Part shown: positions 7,543 to 17,994 of the stretch, one piece after another
Position numbering within the stretch: position 1 is the stretch's first letter
Layout of the letters: each line of letters opens with the position of its first letter
Origin: CAVUCH01 sp963739995
GTDB taxonomy: Bacteria > Acidobacteriota > Vicinamibacteria > Vicinamibacterales > JAENWD01
Assembly: GCA_963739995.1 (NCBI GenBank)
Contig: CAVUCH010000018.1
Location: 62,001-126,000 of the forward strand
Length of the DNA stretch: 64,000 nucleotides
Reading direction: 5' to 3'
Program-made: the position numbers and the translations under genes
The notes under the pieces: model-generated
What the model was told of the DNA's origin: nothing
The model's input: the letters and a program-made list of their open reading frames with translations, nothing else
Databases searched by the model: none

Positions 7543-8476
7543 CTACGCTTTGGGTGCCTGTCCGGCGAGAAAGCGATCGAGCCGGGCGTTGACATCGGCC
7601 AGGTATGCCTTGTCGCCGCCCTCGATCTCCGTGGTCATGTAGCCGTCGTAGGCGATGTCATTGAGGGCCTTGCGGACCTCTACCCAGTCGATATCGCCCT
7701 CGCCGATGTTCTTCCAGTGGAACGTGCCGGCGTCGCGTTCCAGCTTGAAGTCCTTCAGGTGCACGCGGACGATGCGCGATCCGAGGGTGCGGATCCAGTC
7801 CTGCGGATACCCGTAGAACACGACGTTCCCGACGTCGAAGTAGGCCTTCGCCCATGGCGACTGGAACTCGTCGACGTACCGCGCGAACTCGAGCGGGCTG
7901 AGGAGGAACTTGTTCCAGACCTCTTCGATCGCCACCACCACTTTCAACTCGGCCGCGAGCGGGAGAATCTGGTCCCTGATCACCTGCTGCGAGCGTTTCC
8001 ACGCATCGGCGTAGGAGGTCTTGGCGTCAACCACCGCCGGCACCAGCAGAACCGTCCCGGCCTTGAAGAGTGCGGCATTCCTGAGCGACGTCTCCATGCC
8101 GGCAACGCTCTGCCGCACGATCTGCGGATCGCTGCTCGAGAGGGGGAACTTCCAGTGCGCTTCGTTCATCACCGAGTGAATCTTCAGGCCGGTCGCGTCC
8201 GATGCGGCACGCATCTCTTCGGCCTGCTTCTGGTCGGTGACGGTGTGCACCTCGGTGGCTTCGAACCCGACCTCCCTGGCGAGCTTGAAGCGGTCGAGAA
8301 TGGAAAGCTTCTTGGGCAGCATCGAGACGAGCACGGCCTTCTTCGGCGAGCCGGCGGCGGACGCCAGCGATTCGAGGGCGCGGCGGGATCCTGCGGCCGC
8401 CCGTGATGCAGCCCACGTGGCCGCGAGGGCGCCCCCGCTGACATGCAGAAACTCGACGCGTTGTTCGTTGACTCAT
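7543..8476 (-). pseudogene. Sugar-phosphate isomerase/epimerase-like Tat protein, frameshifted in the leader
   Basis: A xylose-isomerase-like TIM-barrel protein of the sugar phosphate isomerase/epimerase family (about 260 residues from MLPKKLSILDRFKLAREVGFE). Metal-site residues appear in VVAIEEVWNKF, AYFDVGNV, VRVHLKDFK and TTEIEGG. A start at 8476 gives MSQRTTRR, but the frame then breaks. The continuation EFLHVSGGALAATWAASRAAAG lies in the frame of the barrel. The intact leader would be a classical Tat signal (TRREFLH), and a two-base deletion near 8450 explains the break. As read, translation could only begin internally (GTG 8334 or ATG 8322), giving a cytoplasmic form. It is either a sequencing error or a gene that has lost export. 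Confidence 0.75.
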
Positions 8477-8568
8477 CGTGTTCTTCTGCGATCGCGGGTG
8501 ACCGCATCGGGCGGGTCACCATGTTATGGTGTTGAGTCTCGACGCAAGAGTGATTGGCTGTGCGAGCC

Positions 8569-9564
8569 TCAGCGCCCATGGGTCTCGGCTTGCCGCGACG
8601 AGCACCCACGTGTATCGACCACGATACTACACCGATTCTCAACGATACAGTGATTCCTGGTGAGAAACTCAAGCGGCGGCGATGTCGCCAGCGATTTAGC
8701 AAGGTTTCTGCGCATGTCACTGTCTTTTGGGCGACAGGCCACAGTCTGGAGGTACATGGTATTCGTGAGCCTCCCCAGGAGCATGACGCCGGCCAATCCA
8801 CAGCGGAGTATGAAACCCGGCGAGGTTGATGAGGTCGGCAGATCCGTAGCGGCCAGCAGGCCATTGTGGTTGAAGTGAGAAACAACCGTCATTCCCCTCG
8901 ATTGCAGCAGCAACTTGAGCGACGCCTCAGTGAAGTGATGCACGTGATGTCGGCTGACACCCGCTCGAAGCCGGTTGGAACTGACGTGCAGCATACCGCA
9001 CGCGAGCCTACGCAGGCTCGACTCGTTCACGGTCATCACAAATACGAGTCCTCCAGGCCGACACAGATCTCCAAGACGAGCCGCAAACTTCTGGACGTCG
9101 GGGACATGCTCGATCACAGCGAGACTGACGACGACATCAAAGACATCGTCAATCTGAGTAGATAGAACATCGCCGCGAATGTACCGGATCCCGTCAGGCG
9201 GATCCCGGTTCGACACATCGATTCCAGTGAGCGATACATTCTGGCGCGTCTTCGCCAGGTAGCGAAGAAAATCACCACGTCCGCAGCCGACGTCAACAAT
9301 CCTCCTGTGCCTCGCATCGTTGGGTATCAGACTTGCGATGTGGGCGAAGAGCCGATAGTGTGGATTTTCGAACCATCGACGGTGCTCGACCTCGTAATAC
9401 TCATCGTTGTACTGCTCCACCCCATCGGCTAATTTCGGATGGCTGAACGCGTGGCCACAGGCGATGCATCGGTGTAGGGTAGATTCAGGGTGGTCCGCCA
9501 TGAATTTGACGCCCCCACAACAAATGGGGCACGCGTGACATTGCGAGTCGGTAGCAGTCGCCAT
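8569..9564 (-). CDS. SAM-dependent methyltransferase with N-terminal zinc ribbon
   Basis: A 331-residue class I methyltransferase. An N-terminal zinc ribbon (CHACPICC and HRCIACGHAF, about residues 7-40) precedes SAM motif I IVDVGCGRGDFLRYLA and the VVSLAVIEHVPD motif. The layout matches methyltransferases found in O-antigen and exopolysaccharide clusters. The ATG at 9564 has GAGAGG upstream and is preferred to the start at 9603. Base composition looks clearly less GC-rich than neighbouring genes, with more A/T third positions, which hints at recent transfer. It is the first intact gene at the left edge of the polysaccharide island. Confidence 0.82.
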   Translation of the reverse strand: MATATDSQCHACPICCGGVKFMADHPESTLHRCIACGHAFSHPKLADGVEQYNDEYYEVEHRRWFENPHYRLFAHIASLIPNDARHRRIVDVGCGRGDFLRYLAKTRQNVSLTGIDVSNRDPPDGIRYIRGDVLSTQIDDVFDVVVSLAVIEHVPDVQKFAARLGDLCRPGGLVFVMTVNESSLRRLACGMLHVSSNRLRAGVSRHHVHHFTEASLKLLLQSRGMTVVSHFNHNGLLAATDLPTSSTSPGFILRCGLAGVMLLGRLTNTMYLQTVACRPKDSDMRRNLAKSLATSPPLEFLTRNHCIVENRCSIVVDTRGCSSRQAETHGR

Positions 9565-10209
9565 TCCATCCCTCTCCGCTGCCGAAGACGAAATCACGGG
9601 CAATGGTATCGGTGCAATCTCCCACGCGACGAGGAGGCTTCACGTCATCGGACCTCCAGACGTGCGTGATGCGGGGGAGCGCCCATGCACCAGTGCGTCA
9701 GAAGGACAATACCAGTACAGACTCATCCTCTCCACGGCCGTCGACGCTGCCCTCAGCAGATCCATGGTTCTCGAAGCGACTCCGAGGCCCAACTGCAGCT
9801 CGGCTACAATGCATTGGTATGAGCGGCGCGCTTTCCAGAACGGGTGACGAACCCGGGCGGCTTCGCTGATTCAACTCCGATCTGGTCGTGCCTGCCTCGC
9901 GGGACGCGGCCGCGACCGCGCTGACCCCGATGCGACTCTCGAATGCTGCGACCTTGACACGCTTCCGCCAGCCCACTCGGGGGCTCGCACAGAATGACTC
10001 TCCGACGTCGAGGGCGCGCCCGTGGTGATACGAGGCCCAACCAAGAGCGCCAGCGGCATCCCTCGCCGCGTGCATCTCATCCACATACTCAGCAGATTCA
10101 TTAGCAAGCAAGTCTCGCCGGCCGCTCGCATCACTCTGAGGGGAGACAGATGGGTGAGGCAGTGGTTCAAGGTGCTGGACCGTACCTGGCACAGACGGCC
10201 ATTCGGCGT
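9565..10209. other. Stretch without a recognisable gene
   Basis: About 640 bases between the zinc-ribbon methyltransferase and a decayed membrane-protein gene. Several frames stay open on both strands, but none has a recognisable motif, a plausible start with ribosome-binding site or sensible composition. It may be the eroded 5' part of the downstream pseudogene or another lost gene. Confidence 0.4.
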
Positions 10210-11917
10210 CCTCGTCTAGAGCGCCCTCGAGTTGTGGCGCTTCGATGTCCGCGTGCAATTCAACTTCTCGGGGACTCTCTCTGGTTCGCGCTGCTGGCGA
10301 AGTCGGTCGCGCACAACGGCTGGGCGTTCTTCGTGCCTCAGCTGTCAGCACCATACGGCCTGGCCGCAGCGGCATTTCCCACCATGACCAATTTCGACTG
10401 GTTGATCATGAAAGTGATTGCCCTGGTCTTGAAAGATCCCGCGTCGTGTTCAACGTCTTCTGGCTGTGCACGATTTTTTTCACCGCGTGGACCGGCTTGC
10501 TCTCGCTGCGTCTCCTCGGGGTGCCGAGCTGGCTCGCCGCCCTCGGCGGCCTCCTTTACAGGGGTATTCCCTACACGTGGCTGCGGAGCACCGGCCACCT
10601 CAGTCTCGTGTTCTATTCCGTTCCCTCTCTGTGCTATTCGCCGTGTACCTGGCTCGAGGGCCCGTCGACCCCTGGAAAGACGCCATCTATCGGCGCGCGG
10701 GACTGCTTGCGGCGTGCATCCAGGGATTCCGGTACCTGTATTTCAGCTGGTTCGCGATCGTGCTGTTCGCCGCCGCGGGGCTCCTCGGCTAGGTTCATCA
10801 GAAAGCGTGAAATTATTGTCTGGGCCGCTCTCGGCATCGTGGTTCTGAGCCTCCACGTCCCTGCTCAATCTGGCGCCGTCGTTTTACGCGTGGCAGAAGC
10901 ACGGACGACCGAACATCGACTACAAGCGGCCGCATGAAGCCGAGACGTACGGCCTGAAGATCCGCAGGCTGCTCTTGCCGCACTATGAGAACCCGATACC
11001 ACCGTTGCGCTCCTGGGCCGTGCGCGATCGCAAGGCGGCCTTTCCAAACGAGAACGAGAATGGAACCGCCAGACTGGGATTGTTCGGAGCCACCGGATTT
11101 CTTTTCCTGCTTTGGGTATCTCTCAGCATCCGCACACCGCAGAACAGTGCCGAACGGACCACCATCAGGACGATCGCAGCGCTCAACCTGATCGTGCTGA
11201 CCGTCACGACGGTTGGCGGATTCGGTGCGATCATCAACACGCTGACCGTGCCAGACATCCGGGCCTACAACAGATTCTCGGTGTTTCTTGCCTTCTTCTC
11301 GATATCTGGCCTGAGCCTCTGGCTTGCGGAACGATGGCGCAAAACCACTGGCCGGCGGAAGGTGCTATTACGGCGGTCGTGGTGAGTGGCGCCGCCTTCA
11401 GTCTGCACGATCAGGCCCTGACGCACGGTTGATCACACGGCTACGACCGGGACAAGAAGGTGGCCGCCGAAGTGGGAACAGTGGTGGGGAGCATGGAAAC
11501 GCTATTTCCGGAACGGACCGCCGTCTTCGAGTTCCCGATCACGGGCTTCCCGGCTGACTTCAACCGGGGGCAGATGCTGGTATGATCATTCGCTGCCGTA
11601 TCTCCACACGGATCACTTCCGATGGAGCTGGCCTGCGCTTACCCCGCGCCATGTCGGCTGGACACGATTCATCGCGTCGCTCTCCGGCCCCGCGCTTGTT
11701 CGGGCGCTCGCTGACGCCGGTTTCGGCGCTGTATGGGTGGACCGGTATGGCTATCGTGACCGCGGGCGCGCCATTTCAGCGAGCGTCATGTCTCCGCCGG
11801 CGGCGTGGAGGTCTTGCCGGGCATCAGCGGACGGTACGCCGTATTTGACATCCGGACGCTGCGAGAAACTGACGAGAGCCGACCAACCACGGTCCATTCA
11901 GGGCGCCCTGAATGGCC
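10210..11917 (+). pseudogene. Decayed polytopic glycosyltransferase-like (GT-C/YfhO-type) membrane protein
   Basis: Several frames in succession spell one protein. LWRFDVRVQFNFSG comes first, then DSLWFALLAKSVAHNGW and TNFDWLIMKVIALVLKDP. These are followed by VFNVFWLCTIFFTAWTGLL, GLLAACIQGFRYLYFSWFAI, NIDYKRPHEAETYGLKIRRL, NGTARLGLFGATGFLFLLWV, and finally EVLPGISGRYAVFDIRTLRE. Hydrophobic segments and a periplasmic Asp/Arg-rich loop match large GT-C-fold or YfhO-like membrane proteins that act on lipid-linked sugars. At least five frameshifts separate the pieces (near 10440, 10620, 10795, 10860 and 11390), so no full-length product can be made. A roughly 90-bp repeat follows it. Confidence 0.7.
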
Positions 11918-11978
11918 GTAGTCCGCCTGCAGTACGACTTTGTTAGATCGTCGAGCCGGAGGAATACCCCGGCGAGCG

Positions 11979-12078
11979 GTCACCCCGGGGGGAGGTGGAA
12001 GACTATGTCCAGGGCCCACGCCGCATGATGGTCTCCTGTTCAACCTGCCCCCGGCTAACCTAATGCTTCCTATCGTCG
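11979..12078 (+). repeat. Interspersed hairpin repeat, copy 1
   Basis: One of four copies of a roughly 90-base element. It starts GTCACCCCGGGGGGAGG (GTGACCGG in the other copies), contains GGTGGAAGAC and the nearly invariant CAGGGCCCACGCCGCATGAT, and ends TAATGCTTCCTATCGTC. The two halves can pair (GGGGG/CCCCC, AGGT/ACCT, GGAAGAC/GTCTTCC), forming a long imperfect hairpin. This copy has a slightly decayed right arm (GTCTCC) and a 5-base insertion before TAATG. Confidence 0.7.
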
Positions 12079-12204
12079 ACTCGGAAGGCCGAGCCATCGG
12101 TCATGGCGCATAGATGCCAACAGCCGCAAAAGCGACCACGAGGACGTCAGCGAGAACGGCAAGTGTGCGTCAGCCGGCGCGAATCGAATCCCTGCGGGCG
12201 GGGT

Positions 12205-14713
12205 TCAATTCGCATCGCTCGACCGATCGGTGAGCCGCAGGCCGCCGAGCTGGAACGACAGCTCGCGCCGGTCAGCGCTCACTCCGGCTTCGGCCGGAAC
12301 CCATCTGCTGCCGCGAAAGCGCACTTCAACGGGGTCTGCCGCGTGGAAGACAGCTGTAGGAGGGACCTCGAGCGTGTGCTCGCGCAAGGCAGCGGTCAGT
12401 TGGAGACTGCCCAACGGCGCACCGTTCAGCGTGACCGCCACCCGGCACTCCTCCGGCCGTGCCCGGCGGCCGCAACTGGCAAGCACCCGGAGCGCGCGCG
12501 GATGAGAGGCGCCCGTCCTGTCGCAGGGAGGAAGAATGACGCGTGTATCGGGCATCGCCCAGCGAAATTCGCCGCGCTCCGCCGCATAGAGGCCTGGCCG
12601 ACGCCGAGGAACGGTTCGCCTATCCGCGGCAACGTCTGCACGCACACGGCACTCGCAATAGGGACCGCCCGCAGGAGTTGCAGATGCAGATGTAGGACTG
12701 CGGCTGCCGCGGTGCATGCTCCTCGCTCGAACCAATCGTCGAAATTCTCAAGGTCGTGCTCGCGACCGGCATCCATCGCACGCGGGGCGTCAGAAACACG
12801 GAATTACCGTCGGACGAGACGAGATAGAGCACCTCCCGCCCCTGCTGAAGCCATCGCATCACCTGCCGCTGGAAGGCCGAGCCCCTCTTGTCGCCGAACG
12901 GGTCTGCGTCAATGCGCATGACGGGCAACACGTCGCGTCCGAAATACAGCGCGAGCGGCGTTGCCACCAGCACCTCCTGCCCGGGATGCCGTACAAGAGA
13001 ACACTCCGCTCAGGAATACGCTGGGCGAACGATCCCACCTGGCTGATGACCCCGCGCTTCTCGCGGAAGTCCCAGAATGGGCGGCTCATCGAGGCTTCGT
13101 GTGACACCACTGCGCCGAGCGCGACGATCGCCGTCAAGCGCCCCAACCACCGCCAACGACCCAATTGCCACAGCCACGACAACGCGGCGGCGCTGGCGAT
13201 GCAGATGCCCGGAACGATCACGGGCAGAAACCGGCGCATCGCCCACGGATGATCGGGATAAATGCTCTGCCTCCAGAAGTACAGCAGCGAGAACGGCAGC
13301 AGGATGGCGAGGAACGGAACCCATTGTGCGCGGCGCTCGACGAGCCAGCGGCGCAACAGCAGCAATACACCGCCGAGTCCGAGAACCATCCCCGTCGTGG
13401 AAATGTACCAGGCGACACGCGTGAGGGTTTCCTCGTTGTAGGTTCGCCCTCCTGACTCCGCGTCAATCTGGAATGGCTCGAGGTGGGGCTGAACCCACAT
13501 GCCGACGGAGAACGCCACGCAGGTCATGACCGCGCCTGCCGCCCAGAGTCTCCTGCCGTTGTTGTGGACCCATTCTGCGAATGGATGCACGGACTGGGGC
13601 CGAAGCAGAACCGCAAGCGACAGCGTAACGCTCACCGTCGCCAGTCCCCAGAGCGGCAGCAGGAAGCCGGCGAGGTCTTCGATGTACGGGCGCGAGAACA
13701 TCCAGCCGTGCACGGCGCCCCACGCGGCCAGCAGCACGGTGACCGGCAGAAAGCCGTGCGTCGCCCACCGTTGAGGCCGCCGTGTGCTCGACTCCAGCAT
13801 CACCAGCGCGGGAGCGATGCCCGCAAGCAGTAGCGGCGAGTCGACCCGCACGAGCAAGCACGCGCCGAGCGAGAGGCCTCCGAGGATGCCCCACCGCATT
13901 CCGCCCGTGTCAGAGGCGGCCGTGATGCACCACAGCGCAGCAAAGACGCAGAGTTGTGTCGCTCCCTCCGAATACGGATTTCGCATCGCCCAGATCTGCG
14001 CGAGGTTGAGGGCGAGAACCATGGCGGCGATCAAAGCAGGCGCGAGGCCGAGCAGCCGTCGCGCGAAGAAGAACACAGCTAGGCTGGCCAGCAGCCCCAG
14101 GAAAGGAGGTATCTGAAACACACCGGGCGCACCTCCTAGCCAGTATCCGATCGCCATGAAGACAGGCAGGAGGTGAAGGAACTGGGGCGTGATCTGTCCG
14201 TCAGCCGCGTTGCCGACGTGGAACCCCATGAACAGGACATCGGTATGAAAAGCAGGCCGCGCTTCCGGCGGCATCGACGCAAGCAACGTGGAGCGCATGC
14301 GGATGTCACCGTTGCGCGCGAGCCATGCGGCGGTGTTGGCGTACACGCCCGGATCGCGACCGCCGAGCAGATCCTCGGACCCCGGCGCGACCGTCGCCGC
14401 AACGAGGAGGGAGAGCAGCAGCACGGCCGCGAGATCGCGGGCTGATGCACGTGGCCCGGATGCCGCCGGTTCGGACGCGTGAAGAGCGCGAGGCTGACGC
14501 CGATCAAGGCGACGCACAGCACCGACGGGCGCAGGTACCCCATTTCCGCGAGCAGCAGCGCAGCCAGCCCCGTGACAATCACCGCCGCGAGCACGACCGC
14601 GAACGTGCTCTCGACCGGCTCATCGCGCTCGTCAGGACCGGGCGTCAGCCGGCTCATACCATCCAGCCGGCGATTGCAGCGAGCGGTGGGATGAGCCAGG
14701 CGGCAATCGTCAT
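12205..14713 (-). pseudogene. GT-C-type membrane glycosyltransferase with C-terminal beta domain, frameshifted
   Basis: A large polytopic protein in at least four frame segments. The start is MTIAAWLIPPL or MSRLTPGPDERDEP, with two membrane helices. The main block at about 12980-14440 contains GGRDPGVYANTAAWLARNGD (the Asp-rich first loop typical of PMT-like GT-C enzymes) and many membrane helices. Next comes REVLYLVSSDGNSVFL near 12830. The C-terminal domain reads LASCGRRARPEECRVAVTL and ELSFQLGGLRL, to the stop at 12205. Breaks lie near 14660, 14450, 12975, 12770 and 12650. The intact family transfers sugars from polyprenyl-phosphate donors. The same C-terminal domain recurs as a fragment at 21623-22000. 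Confidence 0.72.
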
Positions 14714-14734
14714 CGTGAACTCTGTGCAGCCACC

Positions 14735-15775
14735 TCAGGTCCGGCCGTTGCCGACCCACTCCGATGATGTCGTAGCTTGCGTGAACTGGCCGGGCGCGGT
14801 TGGCTCCTCCGCTGGGGATCGCCTCCCGACGAGTGCTCCGCTCACCGGCAGCTCGGGGCGCGTCGAGTCGGCCAGCGCGCGGAGCCGCGCGTTCTGTTCG
14901 ATCTGCTCCAGGATGCGCCGGTTGCCGCGATGACGTCGGTCAGCAGGGCCACGGCGGCGGCGACGATTCCAGCGATGATCAGCACGGCGGCCAGGATGAG
15001 AAGACTGGACGTGCCGGCGCCCGGCCCTGCACGTAGTGCACGAGAAACCGAAGCCCGAGGGCGATCCCCGGCAGGATGAGAGCCAGGCTCATGGCGCCGA
15101 AGAACCGTAAAGGGCCGGTTGATGGCGAAGACGCGAATGATGGTGGTGGCGGAGCGCCACAAATAATCGGGCGTGCTCCTGATCAGCCGCGAGGGGCGGG
15201 GATCGCCCTTGACGCGGATCGGGACCGACACGACCGGGATGCCGTTCCGGCCGGCCTGGATGAGGTGCTCGAGTACATAGCTGAACCGGTTGTGGCTGCG
15301 CAGCACGATAGCCGCAGTCCAGTGAATGGCGCGAAATCCGCTCGTGGCATCAGGAACCCTCACCCCGCTTGCCACACTGACGACGTTGCTGCCCGCCTTA
15401 ATGCGGAAGAAATTGGCGATGTCGGACACAGGGCGCGAGCCCACCACCATCGCCGCGCGACGCCCGAGAATCGGCATCAGCAGATCGGGTATGCGGCGCT
15501 CGTCGGTGGTCGCCGTCAGTGCTGACGATCGTGTCGGCGCCGAGTTGTAGCGCGGCATCGAGCCCCGCCATGAAGGCATGTGCCAGCCGCGGTGAAGCGT
15601 GAGCCGCAAGGCGTAATCGGCGCCGCACCGCAATGCGATCACGCGGGTACCGTCGCTGTGCATCGTCGATCATCAGCACCTGACCTGCGCATATCCCTCG
15701 CTACGCGGCAGGGCGGCGAAAGTCACGGGCAGCGTTGCCGCCTCATTGTGGCAGGCACCTGAACGACAAGGTGCG
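14735..15775 (-). pseudogene. Decayed GT2 glycosyltransferase (polyprenyl-phosphate sugar type)
   Basis: The remnant can be read across frames. HNEAATLPVTFAALPRSEG (nucleotide-binding start) is followed by VLMIDD, SDGTRVIALRCGADY, LAHAFMAGLDAALQLGADTI, STDGDH, RIPDLLMPILGRRAAMVVGS and PDATSGFRAIHW, with two C-terminal membrane helices and a tail ending near 14735. This is the layout of dolichol-phosphate-mannose synthase-like GT2 enzymes with C-terminal helices and a NRRILEQIEQN-type tail, the same family as the gene at 16902. Frameshifts near 15745, 15690, 15580, 15510 and 14930 destroy it. It lay just upstream of, and possibly coupled to, the GT-C gene. Confidence 0.7.
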
Positions 15776-16764
15776 CTCGCCGCGTCCCCTCGGGATGATG
15801 GGAAAGTTGGATGTTCGGCTGCTGTCGACCGGTGGCTCAGGCATCGCGTGTTTCAGGAAGTCTGATGTCCCCCGCTTCTCGCCCCACACTGCCCACGTCC
15901 ATGATTCAGCCGTCGCCCGAATCACAGGCGTTTGCTGGTAGCGGCCGGCAAACGCGGAGGCCAATCGAGGCTCTAAGCGCATGGCATCTCCAGCCCGACC
16001 TCCCACGGAGACACACGAGACGGGCGAGGCGAGCGACGTGACGTCCGCCGACACCTGCTCTCCGGAACTCGATCTACGGTTGGGCCCACGGCTGCCGATC
16101 CGGGGCCACGAGTCCGGCATCCCCCCGTGGGCATCAGCATCGCCGCCGTCAGGAAGGTCGGCGCCACGGGCGGCAGGCTCGCCGCGCGATGGTTGCCGTC
16201 GAATTTCGCCGGTGAGCTTCGCCGTTGCCTGCACCATCGAGAAGCGGACGACCTTAGTGTTCGCCTCGGTTGCTCGTGCCGCACGCGCGGCGCACGCGTC
16301 TCCGCGGCGCCGGCGCAGCTGTTCCTGTTGCCGCGGGGCAGGCCGCACGCACAAGTCGGGCCTGTGACGCCCCCAGGACGCAGGAACCCGGCATCCCGAG
16401 TCTGGGGTCACATCCCGACTCTGGGGTCACGGGGCTAGCAGCCTGAGCGCCAGCGTTGCGACGGCCGTCGGCAACAGCGCCCGAGCAGGCCGATCGGCAA
16501 GACGCTCCCATCGAAGAAGCGGCTGAGGATCGCCTGGCCGCGGGGTTCGGTGCGTTGGCGGTGACCGTCCCCTCCCGTCACCGCGCCGGCCACGGCATAC
16601 TTCATCGCGCTCGGTGAGGCTGGGCACCAGCGGTGGCCAGGTACGTGACGAGCGCATTATCGTTGAATGCGGTCAGGAGCATAGCGCCATAGTAGAGGGG
16701 CTCGGCAGACGGGCTGGCGAGCGTCGGCTCGTCCACCACCGTGCAACCCGCATGAATGACGAGA
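15776..16764. other. Degenerate stretch with gene scraps and a 19-bp tandem repeat
   Basis: About 990 bases with no intact gene. Possible minus-strand scraps are ESWTWAVWGEKRGTSDFL near 15880 and AEPLYYGAMLLTAFNDNALV near 16690. The second resembles the C-terminal part of a glycoside hydrolase, but neither is enough to assign. At 16392-16429 a 19-base unit, CATCCCGAGTCTGGGGTCA, is repeated twice head to tail with one mismatch. The region looks like eroded coding sequence between two dead glycosyltransferase modules. Confidence 0.45.
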
Positions 16765-16883
16765 TGTCAGGGCCCACGCCGGTGGGTCTTCTGTGACCGG
16801 GGGAAAGTGGAAGACTATGTCCAGGGCCCACGCCGCATGATGGGTCTTCCGTCAACCTGTCCACCGCTAATGCTTCTATCGTC
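16765..16883 (+). repeat. Interspersed hairpin repeat, copy 2 plus partial copy
   Basis: A complete copy at 16793-16883 (GTGACCGGGGG, GTGGAAGACTATGTCC, CAGGGCCCACGCCGC, ATGATGGGTCTTCC, then TAATGCTTCTATCGTC) is preceded directly by a truncated copy at 16765-16792 (TGTCAGGGCCCACGCC, GGTGGGTCTTC). It lies 19 bases before the start codon of the GT2 gene at 16902, so it forms the 5' leader of that operon. Confidence 0.75.
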
Positions 16884-16901
16884 TCCGACTGCAAGCCAGC
16901 C

Positions 16902-17994
16902 ATGCCTGATCCAGCCCCCGACGTTCCACGTGCCGCGTCAACGCCTCTCCGTCCGCGGCGCGATCGCCAGCTGAAGCTCATCATCCAAATTCCCTGCTAC
17001 AACGAGGAGCGGACTCTCCCGGACGCGCTCCGCGCGCTGCCCCGCACGATCTCGGGGTTCGATCTGGTTGAGTGGCTCGTCGTGGATGATGGATCCTCGG
17101 ACCTGACGTCTCAGGTGGCGCGTGAGTTGGGTGTCGACCACATCGTGCGCCACACCGCGAACCAGGGGCTCGCGCGCGCTTTCGCCACGGGCCTCGACGC
17201 GTGCCTGCGCCTCGGAGCCGATGTCATCGTCAACACCGATGCCGACAATCAGTATGACGCGCGCGACATTCCGTCTCTCCTCGGGCCCATTCTCAGCGGC
17301 GAGGCGGAGATGGTCGTCGGGGATCGGCAGACGGACCGCATCGCTCACTTCTCGTTGATGAAGAGGAAGCTCCAGAAGCTCGGCTCGTGGGTGGTGCGCC
17401 AGGCCTCGCAGACCGACATTCCAGACACGACGAGTGGATTTCGCGCGTACTCGCGCGAAGGGGCGATGAAGCTGAACGTCGTCAGCGACTTCACCTACAC
17501 GCTCGAGACGATCATCCAGGCCGGCCGGAAGAACATCGCGCTCGCACACGTGCCTGTGCGCACCAACCCAAGTCTGCGCGAGAGCCGGCTGTACCGTCAT
17601 CTGAGCACGTATATCGCCCAATCGGTCGTCACAGTCGTACGCATCTACGTGATGTACCGGCCGATCCGAATCTTCCTGACGCTCGGCGGGATAGTGTTCG
17701 GGGCCGGATTCCTCATCGGTTGCCGCTTTTGTACCACTTCATCGCTGGCACGGGTGCGGGTCACGTCAGTCTCTGCTGCTCGCCGTACTTCTCATGTTCG
17801 TGGGCTTCCAGACGTGTCTCACCGGGCTCGTCGCGGATCTCATCGCCAATAACCGCAGGTTGGTGGAGGATACCCTGTGGCGCGTGCGCCGGCTGGAACT
17901 TGAGACGTCCAGCGACCGGCGTGACAGCCAACCGGTATCGTCAGAGGGCACCGGTGACCCGTCGAAGCATGTGATGGCGTCCGAACGCATATGA
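16902..17994 (+). pseudogene. GT2 glycosyltransferase with C-terminal membrane helices, two frameshifts
   Basis: A dolichol-phosphate-mannose-synthase-like GT2. Motifs are IPCYNEERTLPDALRALP, LVVDDGSSDLTSQVA, the NQGLARAFATGLD segment, the DxD-type NTDADNQYDARD and DTTSGFRAYSREG. Membrane helices follow from about residue 250. The first frame is open from the ATG at 16902 to about 17720. The natural continuation LLYHFIAGTGAGH and then MFVGFQTCLTGLVADLIANN moves through two other frames (breaks near 17720 and 17790) to the stop at 17994. That stop overlaps the next start (ATGA), which argues that the three-part reading is the ancestral gene. It attaches a sugar to polyprenyl phosphate or to a lipid-linked glycan. 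Confidence 0.78.

Noticed and set aside
9698..10375. A 225-residue minus-strand frame (residues like SPREVELHADIEAPQLEGAL)
   Set aside because: No recognisable motif, unusual composition, and it overlaps the start of the decayed membrane protein; judged to be chance open frame in GC-rich DNA.
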